From the NCBI GenBank assembly GCA_902778895.1, contig CACYZF010000002.1:1-64000 (forward strand): DNA of 64,000 nucleotides. Direction: 5' to 3'. Made by a program: the position numbers and the translations under genes. Shown here one piece after another: positions 56,327-64,000 of this stretch. How positions within the stretch are numbered: the first letter of the stretch is position 1; each line of letters starts with the position of its first letter. The DNA is from an uncultured bacterium (lineage in GTDB: Bacteria; Verrucomicrobiota; Lentisphaeria; Victivallales; UBA1829). Under the pieces are notes generated by a model, which did no database searches, was not told where the DNA came from, and was given only the letters and a program-made list of their open reading frames with translations.

Positions 56327-58273
56327 ATGAAAATCGGCGATCTCAGCGGCACCATCGAACGCGCCAGACTCGCAGGGCGCATCGCCATTATTTCCCTTGT
56401 TCTGTCCTTCATCCTCGCGGTCGTCGTGATCGTGGCGGGCCCGGCGACAAAATGGGCCGGCATGGAGATCTTCACGCTCTCCCTCTACCCGGTCACGCTG
56501 GCGTTCCTCTTCTCGGTCTGCGCCCTCGTTCATTCCGCGTTCCTGCGGAAGATGGCCGAGGAGGAACAGGAAAAGCTCATCCTCGAACAGCGCAAGTCGA
56601 ACGTGAACTCCATCCTCGACGTCAGCGAAGACGTCCGCTTCACGGCCAAGCGCACGCTCGAAAACTTCAACAAGTACATCCCGTCCGCCGTTTCGCTCCT
56701 CGTATTCCTGCTCTCCGTCCCAGCTTTCTGGTATTTCTGGAAACACTCCACGCTCGGATCGGCCGATCCCGCCACACTCGTGCTCACGCCGAAAAACCCG
56801 ATCAATCTGGCGTTCCTCGGCGCGATCTCGGCGCTCTTCGCGTACTTCACGGGCGTGTTCCTGGTCGGACAGTCCCGCATCCGCGAGTTCCGTTATCTGC
56901 GCCCGGTCGGCAGCTGGCTCATCTGCTTCGCTATCGTGCTGTTCGTGAGCGCGGTCTCGGCGCTCTTCATCAACTACGGCAGGACCGGCTGGGCCGCGCC
57001 GTTGACCAGAATCTTCTTCTGGATCCTCGCAGTCTTCGCCGCCGAACACCTCGTGAGCTTCATCATCGAGTTCTACCGTCCCCGTACGCTGGAGGAGGTC
57101 CGTCCGGTATACGAAAGCCGTCTGCTCGCGATCTTCACCGAGCCGGGCGGCGTGGTGCGCAACATCTCGGATTCGCTGGACTACCAGTTCGGATTCCAGA
57201 TCTCGCGGACCGGCATCTACCTGGTCCTGCGGAAGGCGATTGTCCCTGCCCTGATGGTCTGGGCAGCCGTCCTGTGGCTCTTCACCTGCATTGCCGAGGT
57301 CAATCCCGGCGAGATCGGCATCCGCGAGGTCTTCGGCGCGGTGAACCGCGAATCCGCGCCGCTCGACGCGGGGATCCACTTCAAATTGCCGTGGCCCTGC
57401 GAAAAGATCCTCCGCGTCCCCGTCAAGAACGTGCAGGAGGCCACCCTCGGGTCCGTCCTGAACGCCGGCCGCAACGCCAAGGTCATCCTCTGGACCGGCG
57501 ACAACTACCAGCATGAAAACAAGTTCCTCGTGGCCGTGAAGCAGCAGGGCAAGACAGGCGCGCAGCTCGCGTCCATCCTCGAAGTCTCGCTTCCCGTCTT
57601 CTACACCGCCGACCCCGAAAAACCGTTCGACTACGCGTTCAATTTCGACAACGTGAAGGAAACGCTCGTCGCGGTCGGCCAGGCCGAGGCCACGCGCTAC
57701 TTCGCCAGCACCGACTTCATCACCGACATCTCATCCGGACGCGAACAGGTCGCCGTGAACCTGTACGACCGCATCCAGAAGGCGTGCGACCGCATCGGAC
57801 TCGGCATCAAGCTCGTCGGCATCAACATGCACGACGCGCACCCGCCCATCGGCAGCGACGAGCCGGGCGGCGCGATCGACGTCGCCGGAGCGTTCCAGGA
57901 CGTCGTGTGCGCGCAGGAGGACGCCGTGAAGATGATCTCGAAGGCCAACGAATACAGCATCACCACGGTCGAATCCGCCAAGGTCGAAGCCACGCGCATC
58001 CTCGGCGCCGCCGAAGCGTACAAGTATGACACCGCCAGCGTCGCCCTCGCGGACGCCTCCCGGTTCGAAAGCCAGCTCGAATCCTACCGTCACCTCCCCG
58101 GCATGTTCAAGCTCCGCACCTACCTGGACTTCCTCGAAAACGACTGCAGCGATATCCGCAAGTACATCATATCGAACGAGATCGATGTCCGCAACCTGGT
58201 CCTGAACCTCGAAGAGAAACCTTCCCTCGACCTGCTCAACACCGACATCAATCTCCTGACCAATCCGCAATAA
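56327..58273 (+). CDS. SPFH/HflK-like protein with a large multi-pass N-terminal region
   Basis: 648 residues from the ATG at 56327 (ACGGAG upstream; a TTG at 56291 is less likely). The N-terminal half has about six membrane helices (near 14-36, 43-62, 113-131, 153-173, 187-206, 217-235), a charged helix between the second and third, and a seventh (about 300-322: KAIVPALMVWAAVLWLFTCI). Then comes an SPFH domain: NPGEIGIREVFGAVNRESAP, DAGIHFKLPWPCEKILRVPV, and the C-terminal helix SKANEYSITTVESAKVEATR typical of HflK. It resembles HflK without an HflC partner next to it. It probably forms membrane microdomain cages and may regulate an AAA protease such as FtsH. Confidence 0.82.
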   Translation: MKIGDLSGTIERARLAGRIAIISLVLSFILAVVVIVAGPATKWAGMEIFTLSLYPVTLAFLFSVCALVHSAFLRKMAEEEQEKLILEQRKSNVNSILDVSEDVRFTAKRTLENFNKYIPSAVSLLVFLLSVPAFWYFWKHSTLGSADPATLVLTPKNPINLAFLGAISALFAYFTGVFLVGQSRIREFRYLRPVGSWLICFAIVLFVSAVSALFINYGRTGWAAPLTRIFFWILAVFAAEHLVSFIIEFYRPRTLEEVRPVYESRLLAIFTEPGGVVRNISDSLDYQFGFQISRTGIYLVLRKAIVPALMVWAAVLWLFTCIAEVNPGEIGIREVFGAVNRESAPLDAGIHFKLPWPCEKILRVPVKNVQEATLGSVLNAGRNAKVILWTGDNYQHENKFLVAVKQQGKTGAQLASILEVSLPVFYTADPEKPFDYAFNFDNVKETLVAVGQAEATRYFASTDFITDISSGREQVAVNLYDRIQKACDRIGLGIKLVGINMHDAHPPIGSDEPGGAIDVAGAFQDVVCAQEDAVKMISKANEYSITTVESAKVEATRILGAAEAYKYDTASVALADASRFESQLESYRHLPGMFKLRTYLDFLENDCSDIRKYIISNEIDVRNLVLNLEEKPSLDLLNTDINLLTNPQ

Positions 58274-58311
58274 TTCCAACCTCTATCAACCTCAGAGGGG
58301 ACGCCCGTTTG

Positions 58312-58340
58312 GCCGGGCACGTCCTCCCGCCCGTTTTTTA
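58312..58340 (+). terminator. Terminator directly before the helicase start
   Basis: CGGGC and GCCCG pair around a 10-base loop, followed by TTTTTTATT; a larger fold GGACG-CCCG/CGGGC-CGTCC overlaps it. It ends the SPFH transcript but lies only a few bases before the GTG of the helicase. Confidence 0.6.
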
Positions 58341-58345
58341 TTCCC

Positions 58346-59974
58346 GTGTTCAATCATCTATCCAACCTCATCAAAAACCTGAAATCCGCCCTCTCCGGCG
58401 CACCGAAACAGCCGGAGGCCCCGGCGGAAGCGCCCGTCCGCAAGCATGACAAGAAACGCTGCCGTCAGCGGCATCCTGAGGACGCCGCGTACATCCGGCG
58501 CGCCGACAGCCGTCCGGCCCCCGTCCGGGGCGAGAAAAACGACGATCCCGCGGTGAAACAGCAGTCCCGCAAGCCGAAACAGGCGAAGCAGCCGCAGGAC
58601 CAGCAGAAGCAGCCCAAACAGCCGAAACAGCAGCCCGCGCAAAAGCAGAAACAGCCCCGGCAGATCCCGCCGATGCCCGCCATCGTGCCGCCGCCGGAGG
58701 AACCCGGCAAGATGCGTTTCTGCGACCTCGAACTCTGCCCGGAAGTGCTCGCCGCTGTCCAGGTCCTCGGATTCCTCTACTGCACCGAGATCCAGAAACT
58801 CTGCCTGCCCTACGCGCTCGCAGGACGCGACCTCGCCGCGAAGGCGCAGACCGGGACCGGCAAGACCGCCGCATTCCTCTCCACGCTCATCACGCGCTTC
58901 CGCCGCCATCCGGTCGAGGGCGAGCGCAAGAACGGCGCGCCGCGCGCCCTGGTCCTCGCCCCGACCCGCGAACTCGCGATCCAAATCCACGACGACGCGG
59001 AAGCGTTCGCACGGTTCACCGACCTGAACTGCGTCGTCATCTTCGGCGGCATGGACCATGAGAAACAGCGCCGCGAACTCGATGCGCCCATCGACATCCT
59101 CGTCGGCACCCCGGGCCGCATCATCGACTACTCGCAGAGCGGCGACCTGGACCTCTCCAAGGCCGAAGTCCTCGTGATCGACGAGGCGGACCGCATGCTC
59201 GACATGGGGTTCATCCCGGACGTCCGCCGCATCGTCTACCATCTGCCGCGCCCCGGCATCCGCCAGACCATGCTCTTCAGCGCCACGCTCGAACCCGCCG
59301 TCCTGCGCCTGGTCGACTCCTGGATGAAGGACCCGGAATTCGTGGAGTCCGAGCCGCAGCACATCGTGACCGACCTCATCGACCAGCGGTTCTACGCCGT
59401 GCTGGACGAACAGAAGATGGCCGTGCTGCTGCACGTGATCCGCGAGGAGAAGCCGGAGCGCATGATCATCTTCGGCAACCGCAAGGACAAGAACATCTCC
59501 ATCGCCGCACGGCTCTTCGAGTACGGCGAGGACGCCGAACTCCTGTCCGGCGACGTGGCGCAGGAAAAACGCCTGAAGATCCTCGACCGGTTCCGCGAGG
59601 GCAAAACGCGCATCCTCGTCGCCACCGATGTCGCCGCGCGCGGCATCCACGTGGACGGCATCAGCCACGTCGTGAACTACGACCTGCCCGAACAGGCCGA
59701 CGACTACGTGCACCGCATCGGCCGCACCGGACGTGCCGGCGAACACGGCATCAGCATCAGTTTCGCCGACGAATTCGGCTCCTTCGTGCTGCCCCAGCTG
59801 GAACAGTACACCAAGTGCGAGATCAAGACCGTCCAGCCTCCGCAGGAATGGCTGGAACTCCCCGAAAAGACACGCGAACTCCCGCCCGAGGAACGCAAAC
59901 GCATGAACCGCCATCACGGCGGATCCGGCGGCGGACGTCCCCATCGCGGCGGCGGAAGAGGCAGAGGAAGATGA
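58346..59974 (+). CDS. DEAD-box RNA helicase (RhlB/RhlE-like) with Lys/Gln/Pro-rich N-terminus
   Basis: 542 residues starting with GTG at 58346; no ribosome site is seen because a terminator lies directly upstream. Residues 1-120 are low-complexity and Lys/Gln/Pro-rich (KQPKQPKQQPAQKQKQPR). Then the helicase core: RFCDLELCPEVLAAVQVLGF (Q-motif region), AQTGTGKTAAF (motif I), APTRELAIQ (Ia), GTPGRIIDY (Ib), VIDEADRMLDMGF (DEAD), LFSATLEP (SAT), DVAARGIHVDGISHVVNYD and HRIGRTGRAG (VI). The C-tail is Gly/Arg-rich. It unwinds RNA, perhaps in ribosome assembly or cold adaptation. First of five tightly spaced genes. Confidence 0.92.
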   Translation: MFNHLSNLIKNLKSALSGAPKQPEAPAEAPVRKHDKKRCRQRHPEDAAYIRRADSRPAPVRGEKNDDPAVKQQSRKPKQAKQPQDQQKQPKQPKQQPAQKQKQPRQIPPMPAIVPPPEEPGKMRFCDLELCPEVLAAVQVLGFLYCTEIQKLCLPYALAGRDLAAKAQTGTGKTAAFLSTLITRFRRHPVEGERKNGAPRALVLAPTRELAIQIHDDAEAFARFTDLNCVVIFGGMDHEKQRRELDAPIDILVGTPGRIIDYSQSGDLDLSKAEVLVIDEADRMLDMGFIPDVRRIVYHLPRPGIRQTMLFSATLEPAVLRLVDSWMKDPEFVESEPQHIVTDLIDQRFYAVLDEQKMAVLLHVIREEKPERMIIFGNRKDKNISIAARLFEYGEDAELLSGDVAQEKRLKILDRFREGKTRILVATDVAARGIHVDGISHVVNYDLPEQADDYVHRIGRTGRAGEHGISISFADEFGSFVLPQLEQYTKCEIKTVQPPQEWLELPEKTRELPPEERKRMNRHHGGSGGGRPHRGGGRGRGR

Positions 59975-60489
59975 CTCTTCACGAGGAGGAAACGGGGGCT
60001 CTGCGGCAGTGTCCAAATATCACCGTGGTTCTGGATCGTCTCCGCAGCGCGCACAATACCGGCAACATCTTCCGGTTGGCGGAGGCACTGGGCGCGAAAG
60101 AGGTGATCTGCTGCGGCTACACCCCCTGCCCGCCTCATCCGAAGCTCGCGAAGACCGCCATGGGCGCGGACACGATGGTCCCGAGCAGATCGTTCCCGAC
60201 CGCGCTCGACGCCATCCGCGCGCTCCGTGAGGAGACGCCCGGCATCGAGGTCCTCGCCGTCGAACCGCTCCCCGATTCCGTCGACGCGTGGCAGTACCCG
60301 TACCATTTTCCGGTCGCGCTGATCTTCGGCAACGAAGCGCTCGGGATTTCGCCCGAGGCGCTGGAAGCCGCCGACGCGACGGTCGGCCTGCCCATGTTCG
60401 GCGAGAAGGCGTCGATCAACGTGGGCAACTGCGCGGCGGTCGTCCTGTACGCCGCGGCCGCGAAATTCCTCGCAGACACAAGGAGATGA
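59971..60489 (+). CDS. SpoU/TrmH-family RNA 2-prime-O-methyltransferase
   Basis: 172 residues from the ATG at 59971, which overlaps the helicase stop as ATGA. The family motifs are LDRLRSAHNTGNIFRLAEAL (motif 1, with N and R), LIFGNEALGISPEALE (motif 2) and GLPMFGEKASINVGNCAAVV (motif 3, SINVG). The SPOUT knot methylates a tRNA or rRNA ribose with SAM. Its coupling with the helicase suggests a target in rRNA, but tRNA is possible. Confidence 0.9.
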   Translation: MTLHEEETGALRQCPNITVVLDRLRSAHNTGNIFRLAEALGAKEVICCGYTPCPPHPKLAKTAMGADTMVPSRSFPTALDAIRALREETPGIEVLAVEPLPDSVDAWQYPYHFPVALIFGNEALGISPEALEAADATVGLPMFGEKASINVGNCAAVVLYAAAAKFLADTRR

Positions 60490-60496
60490 CCCGATC

Positions 60497-61288
60497 ATGA
60501 CCATCCAACCCGGCAAAGACTGGAAGTTCTTCCTCTTCGGCCAGCACACCGAAGCCCTGCGCGATGACCTGAAACGCCGCGGCGTGCGCCTCACGGACGA
60601 CCCGGACAAGGCCGACCTCATCCTCCCCTGCGGCGGCGACGGCACGCTCTTCACCGCCGAACTCCGCTGGCCCGGCCGCCTGAAATACCCCGTCCGCGAC
60701 TCCGCCACCGCCCCGCTCTGCCCGAAACACGGCCTCGACACCCAGCTGGACGCGTTTTTCGCGGGCAACCTGAAAACGACGCGCCTGCCGAAGCTCGTGG
60801 GGCGCGCGAACGGGCGCGAGCTCTTCGCCATCAACGACATCTTCCTGCACAACCGGATGCCCGTGACCGCGCTCCGCTACAGCGTCTCCATCGATGGCAA
60901 ACTGTACGCCCGCGAGGTCGTCGGCGACGCCGTCGGCGCGGCCACCATCCACGGCTCGACCGCGTACTACCGGAGCATCACCCACAGCATCTTCCGCACC
61001 GGCATCGGGCTCGCGTTCAGCAACAGCACCGAGCTCGTCAACCACCTGGTCCTGCCCGAAAACTCGCTTATCCGCATCGACATCCTCCGCGGACCGGCCG
61101 TCATGGTCGCCGACAACTCTGAGGAGACCGTGCTCGTCGAAGTCGGCGGATTCGCCGAACTCTCCATGTCCGACAAGTTCACCGACATCCTCGGCCTCGA
61201 CCTCTTCATGTGCTCCGAGTGCCGCCGTCTGCGCCACACGCTCCGCGATTCTACGCGCTTCATCGGCGGCGGCGAGGGAGGCCGCTGA
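60497..61288 (+). CDS. nadK: NAD kinase-like protein
   Basis: 263 residues. LPCGGDGTLFTAE is the GGDGT motif with catalytic Asp, AINDIFLHNR the NE/ND motif, and TIHGSTAYYRSI the GSTAY motif. It phosphorylates NAD+ to NADP+ with ATP or polyphosphate. It is somewhat short and the segment between motif GGDGT and NDI differs from typical PpnK (WPGRLKYPVRDSATAPLCPK), so it could be a diverged NAD kinase. It ends 2 bases before coaB; AAGGAGATG precedes the start. Confidence 0.82.
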   Translation: MTIQPGKDWKFFLFGQHTEALRDDLKRRGVRLTDDPDKADLILPCGGDGTLFTAELRWPGRLKYPVRDSATAPLCPKHGLDTQLDAFFAGNLKTTRLPKLVGRANGRELFAINDIFLHNRMPVTALRYSVSIDGKLYAREVVGDAVGAATIHGSTAYYRSITHSIFRTGIGLAFSNSTELVNHLVLPENSLIRIDILRGPAVMVADNSEETVLVEVGGFAELSMSDKFTDILGLDLFMCSECRRLRHTLRDSTRFIGGGEGGR

Positions 61289-61290
61289 CC

Positions 61291-61929
61291 ATGCGGATCC
61301 TCGTCACCGCGGGCCCCACGCGCGAGGCCGTCGACGCCGTCCGCTTCCTCTCCAACAAATCGACCGGGAAAATGGGCTACGCCCTCGCGAAGGCCGCCGT
61401 CGAGGCCGGGCACGACGTGATCCTGGTCTCCGGTCCGGTCGCGCTCACGCCCCCTGACGGCCTGCTGGAGTTCGTCCCTGTCGTCTCCGCCGCCGACATG
61501 GCGGAGGCGGTCAAATCCCGCGCCGCCGACTGCGGCATGGTCGTGATGTGCGCGGCCGTGGCGGACTACACCCCGGCGCATCCGGTCGACCACAAGATGA
61601 AGAAGGCCGACGGCAATCTCTTCCTCGAACTGAAGCGCACCGAGGATATTCTGAAGACGCTCGGGCAGAACAAGCCCGCCGGTCAAATATTGGTCGGGTT
61701 CGCTGCGGAGACCGACGACCTGGAGCAGTACGCCCGCGCCAAGCTCGCCGCGAAAAACCTCGACTGGATCGCCGCGAACGACGTGTCCCGCCCGGACCGC
61801 GGATTCGCCGCCGGGACCAACGCCGTCAAGCTCTTCGCCGCCGACGGCCGCCGGATCGACCTCCCGCTGCAGAGCAAGGACGCCATAGCGAAAGAAATGC
61901 TGGCGCTCCTGCTGCCTTCCCCCCATTGA
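61291..61929 (+). CDS. coaB: Phosphopantothenate-cysteine ligase, stand-alone CoaB
   Basis: 212 residues. TAGPTREAVDAVRFLSNKST, GYALAKAAVEAGHDVILVSG, MCAAVADYTPA, KMKKADGNLFLELKRTEDIL and ILVGFAAETDDLEQYARAKL match the CoaB half of CoaBC. The CoaC decarboxylase half is absent, so a separate gene must exist. The likely reaction is joining 4-phosphopantothenate and cysteine in CoA synthesis. The start at 61291 lies 2 bases after the NAD kinase stop. Confidence 0.9.
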   Translation: MRILVTAGPTREAVDAVRFLSNKSTGKMGYALAKAAVEAGHDVILVSGPVALTPPDGLLEFVPVVSAADMAEAVKSRAADCGMVVMCAAVADYTPAHPVDHKMKKADGNLFLELKRTEDILKTLGQNKPAGQILVGFAAETDDLEQYARAKLAAKNLDWIAANDVSRPDRGFAAGTNAVKLFAADGRRIDLPLQSKDAIAKEMLALLLPSPH

Positions 61930-61940
61930 AAGTCCGCACA

Positions 61941-62573
61941 ATGGCTGCCCCGTTTTCGAGCTTGCGGACGAAGTTGCGCGCCTGGCGCGAGGACCGTCTC
62001 GACCGGAAGATCGGCGGCATCTCCCTCGCCGAAGTGCGCGAATCGCGTTTCCAGGACCTCGGCGCGTACCCGACCATGAGCGCGGAGTACGGCGCGATCG
62101 AAATGATGTTCAAAAAGTTCCCGATGGACGAAAACGACGTCTTCGTGGACGTCGGCTGCGGATTCGGGCGCGTCATCAGCTGGCTCCTGCTCAAAAAGTC
62201 GCCATGTAGGAAATACTACGGCGTCGAGCTGGACCCGGACGTTGCCGCGGTCACCCAAAAGAGGTTCAAAGACTATCCGCAGGTTTCCATTCTGAACGGG
62301 AACATCCTCGACGTCTTGCCACACGACGGCACGGTCTTCTGGCTCTACAACCCGTTCGACGTCTGCGTGCTGGACGCGTTCCTCTCCAAGCTCGAATCCC
62401 GCCGCGAAACGAAAGCCTACGTGATGTATTACTGCGACTACCGAGCGTTCGCGCTGGAAGGCCGCCGCAACTGGAACCGCCTGCTGAAGGATTCCTGGTG
62501 CTGTCCCCCGGAAAAGCCGCTCCCATGGTCAATCTGGCTGTATCAGCCCGACTGGAACCGGTGTCGGGGCTGA
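61941..62573 (+). CDS. SAM-dependent methyltransferase
   Basis: 210 residues from the ATG at 61941; the open frame extends upstream antiparallel in composition to coaB but is not plausible there. VFVDVGCGFGRVISWLLL is motif I of class I methyltransferases, KYYGVELDPDVAAV supplies the acidic residue for the ribose, and NGNILDVLPHDGTVFWLYNP with NPF follows. The substrate is unknown; the NP-F/Y-like motif recalls methyltransferases acting on planar nitrogen, but this is weak. It is the last gene of the helicase operon. Confidence 0.82.
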   Translation: MAAPFSSLRTKLRAWREDRLDRKIGGISLAEVRESRFQDLGAYPTMSAEYGAIEMMFKKFPMDENDVFVDVGCGFGRVISWLLLKKSPCRKYYGVELDPDVAAVTQKRFKDYPQVSILNGNILDVLPHDGTVFWLYNPFDVCVLDAFLSKLESRRETKAYVMYYCDYRAFALEGRRNWNRLLKDSWCCPPEKPLPWSIWLYQPDWNRCRG

Positions 62574-62595
62574 CCGTTGATTTCCCGACAGCCAA

Positions 62596-63279
62596 TCAAC
62601 GTTGAGTTTTGTCTTTCAGGTACTCGGTGCCGACGGTTCCCTCTCTTCTCAAAAAGAGCAGACGGTCGTCATAGCTTTCGTACAGATGCCATTTGACGTG
62701 CATCGTGATCAGTCTGTCCTCGGGATCGTTCGAATCCTCGGCCGGAGCATGATATTCCGCGGAATAGAGGTCAAAGAAAAAAGTCGGTCGGAGATCGCTT
62801 TTCTTAATCCCCAGCGTTTCCAGCAGGGACTTCATATCCTGCTGAGGCGGATAAGTCCCGTGTTCCTCCTTGTACGCTTCCAGGCGTATCGAAACGACCC
62901 GGACCAGGTTTTCCGTCGTGAGCGCGTTATCCGATTTCAACTGAACGTCTCCGAACCAGTTGATAAAGTATAACAGGAAAACGATGTCCATTGCAATCAG
63001 AAACAGAAGGATGAGGATTTGCTTCAGTTTCCTCTCCCTGACGTCCCGGACGATCCGGCATATCGCGATGATCAAGCAGACGGCCAGAGATCCCAGGATC
63101 ACGAACAGGAGGTGCATCGGTTCAGGCGTCAGCCTGACGATCATCGCATCGGGAAGCATCCGCAGGAAATTCACCAACAATATGATAATGCCAATCCAGG
63201 CAGGGACGAAAAGCCATATGATGATGGTAATATGGTCCTCCAGATAATACAATGTTCTCGTCAGGATATTGTTCTTCAT
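62596..63279 (-). CDS. Membrane protein with GspG-like C-terminal domain, tandem copy 1
   Basis: 227 residues from the ATG at 63279; a TTG at 63294 is possible. Three helices: about 16-37 (IIIWLFVPAWIGIIILLVNF), 54-72 (HLLFVILGSLAVCLIIAICR) and 84-106 (LKQILILLFLIAMDIVFLLY). The C-terminal domain (about 115-227) has ENLVRVVSIRLEAYKEEHGT, YPPQQDMKSLLETLGI and YHAPAEDSNDPEDRLI, which resemble the layout of GspG/pseudopilin globular domains without the prepilin cleavage site. The first of three tandem paralogues. Function unknown. Confidence 0.7.
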   Translation of the reverse strand: MKNNILTRTLYYLEDHITIIIWLFVPAWIGIIILLVNFLRMLPDAMIVRLTPEPMHLLFVILGSLAVCLIIAICRIVRDVRERKLKQILILLFLIAMDIVFLLYFINWFGDVQLKSDNALTTENLVRVVSIRLEAYKEEHGTYPPQQDMKSLLETLGIKKSDLRPTFFFDLYSAEYHAPAEDSNDPEDRLITMHVKWHLYESYDDRLLFLRREGTVGTEYLKDKTQR

Positions 63280-63290
63280 ATTGCTGCGCC

Positions 63291-63941
63291 TCAATGGGTG
63301 TTTTTCAGGTATTCGCAGCCGACGGATCCGTCTCTTCTCACGAAACGCAGATGGTCTTTGGCGCGCAGCGTGACAAGTCTGTCCTCAGGATCGTTCGAAT
63401 CCTCGGCCGGGGCATGGTATTCCGCGGAATGAATGTTAAAGTAATAAGTCCTGTAAAAATCGCTTTCCTGAATTCCCAGAGTCTCCAGCAGGGATTCGAG
63501 ATCCTGCTGAGGCGGATAACCCCCGTGTTCCTCCTGATACGCGTACAGCCGTTTCGAAATAAGAGACAGGTTTGACGTGATGTAGGCGTTGTCCTGTTTC
63601 AACTGTACGGCTCCAAACCAAACGAAAAAGAGTGACATGAAAATGAGGTCCAGTGCAATAAGAAACATATAGAGGAAGATTTGCTTCGGTTTCCTGTCCC
63701 TGACATCCCGGACCATTCGCAGGATCGCGATGATTGCGATGATGACCAGAGATCCCAGGATCACGAACGGGACATGCATCAGTCGGAGCGTCAGCCTATG
63801 GCTTATCTCGAACGGAAGCAGATTCAGAACAACTCCAAGTGCGATTAAGATGCCAAGCCAGACGGGGAAGAAAAGCCCCAGGATGAGGGCAATATGGTTC
63901 TCCAGAAAACAAAACGTTTTCGTCAGGATATTGTTCTTCAT
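63291..63941 (-). CDS. Membrane protein with GspG-like C-terminal domain, tandem copy 2
   Basis: 216 residues. MKNNILTKTFCFLENHIALI at the start matches copy 1, as do EEHGGYPPQQDLESLLETLG and EYHAPAEDSNDPEDRLVTLR. The end, RRDGSVGCEYLKNTH, matches the fragment of copy 3. Three helices at about 17-38, 50-74 and 84-106. The ATG overlaps the stop of copy 3 as ATGA and copy 1 starts 12 bases after its stop. Confidence 0.72.
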   Translation of the reverse strand: MKNNILTKTFCFLENHIALILGLFFPVWLGILIALGVVLNLLPFEISHRLTLRLMHVPFVILGSLVIIAIIAILRMVRDVRDRKPKQIFLYMFLIALDLIFMSLFFVWFGAVQLKQDNAYITSNLSLISKRLYAYQEEHGGYPPQQDLESLLETLGIQESDFYRTYYFNIHSAEYHAPAEDSNDPEDRLVTLRAKDHLRFVRRDGSVGCEYLKNTH

Positions 63942-64000
63942 TTTGCCGCTCCTTCACAGATGTCTTTCAGGCGTTCGATGCCAACGGATCCGTCTCTTCT
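63938..64000 (-). CDS. C-terminal fragment of a third tandem paralogue, cut by window edge
   Basis: Twenty residues, RRDGSVGIERLKDICEGAAK, are visible before the stop at 63940-63938, which overlaps the ATG of copy 2. The first ten are nearly the same as the end of copy 2 (RRDGSVGCEYLK), so this is a third member of the family continuing past the right edge. Confidence 0.75.
   Translation of the reverse strand, partial: RRDGSVGIERLKDICEGAAK

Noticed and set aside
1..64000. tRNA, rRNA, phage integrase or insertion-sequence transposase genes
   Set aside because: I scanned for typical tRNA arms and transposase/integrase motifs and saw none convincing; a covariance-model search could still find a tRNA I missed.

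Overview
The window is a 64 kb piece of a bacterial chromosome, mostly GC-rich (about 60% by eye), with tightly packed genes on both strands. An anaerobic, carbohydrate-using member of the PVC group (Lentisphaerae/Victivallales or Kiritimatiellota type) fits best. The pointers are pyruvate:ferredoxin oxidoreductase, NIF-type NifU/NifS, 4Fe-4S aldo/keto reductases, a serine/threonine kinase with a DWG instead of DFG motif, a sulfatase-modifying-factor-like lipoprotein, a GH9 glycanase, BspA-type leucine-rich repeats and a parallel beta-helix enzyme. This is inference from gene content; no rRNA or tRNA gene was found to anchor it.

Left part (1-8.6 kb): a kinase gene cut by the window edge (read by hand, minus strand), then a MerR-controlled reductase operon (iron-sulfur flavoprotein, SDR, Tat-exported 4Fe-4S aldo/keto reductase, cytosolic 4Fe-4S aldo/keto reductase, MerR regulator). 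The operon starts at a textbook MerR-type promoter with a perfect 7-3-7 dyad. An AT-richer accessory stretch follows with a truncated glyoxalase, a lone DUF4143 ATPase, short direct repeats and a tandem array of hairpin repeats.

8.6-22.2 kb is an envelope and glycan region: a 1102-residue secreted GH9 protein whose catalytic domain is split by a Gly/Ala-rich repetitive insert and a helical segment, a NapH/CcoG-like iron-sulfur membrane protein, a DUF4105 protein, two large lipoproteins (alpha/beta hydrolase and BspA-like LRR) with matching N-termini, a TfoX-N protein, a GNAT acetyltransferase and a beta-helix protein.

22.2-40.1 kb holds an RND efflux operon (MFP, permease, MarR), then lplA, HNH nuclease, UbiA prenyltransferase, tatD and a zinc-ribbon protein, then nifU-nifS, trpS, a zinc-ribbon coiled-coil membrane protein, an IleRS of the eukaryote-like type, and a SUMF1-like lipoprotein behind a second repeat array.

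40.3-50.6 kb: nifJ, a protein with an H1-histone-like Lys/Ala/Pro tail, the mreC-mreD-mrdA cell-elongation operon (its upstream region carries a third hairpin-repeat array) and transketolase.

50.8-64 kb: an ArnT-like membrane glycosyltransferase; a run of four zinc-ribbon plus CD225/dispanin-like membrane proteins ending in DUF2752; two small membrane proteins; an SPFH/HflK-like protein with a large multi-TM N-terminus; an operon of DEAD-box helicase, SpoU methyltransferase, NAD kinase, stand-alone CoaB and a SAM methyltransferase; and three tandem paralogues with a GspG-like tail, the last cut by the window edge. The most unusual signals are the CD225 cassette, the interrupted GH9 enzyme, the dispersed hairpin-repeat family and the tandem paralogue family at the right end.
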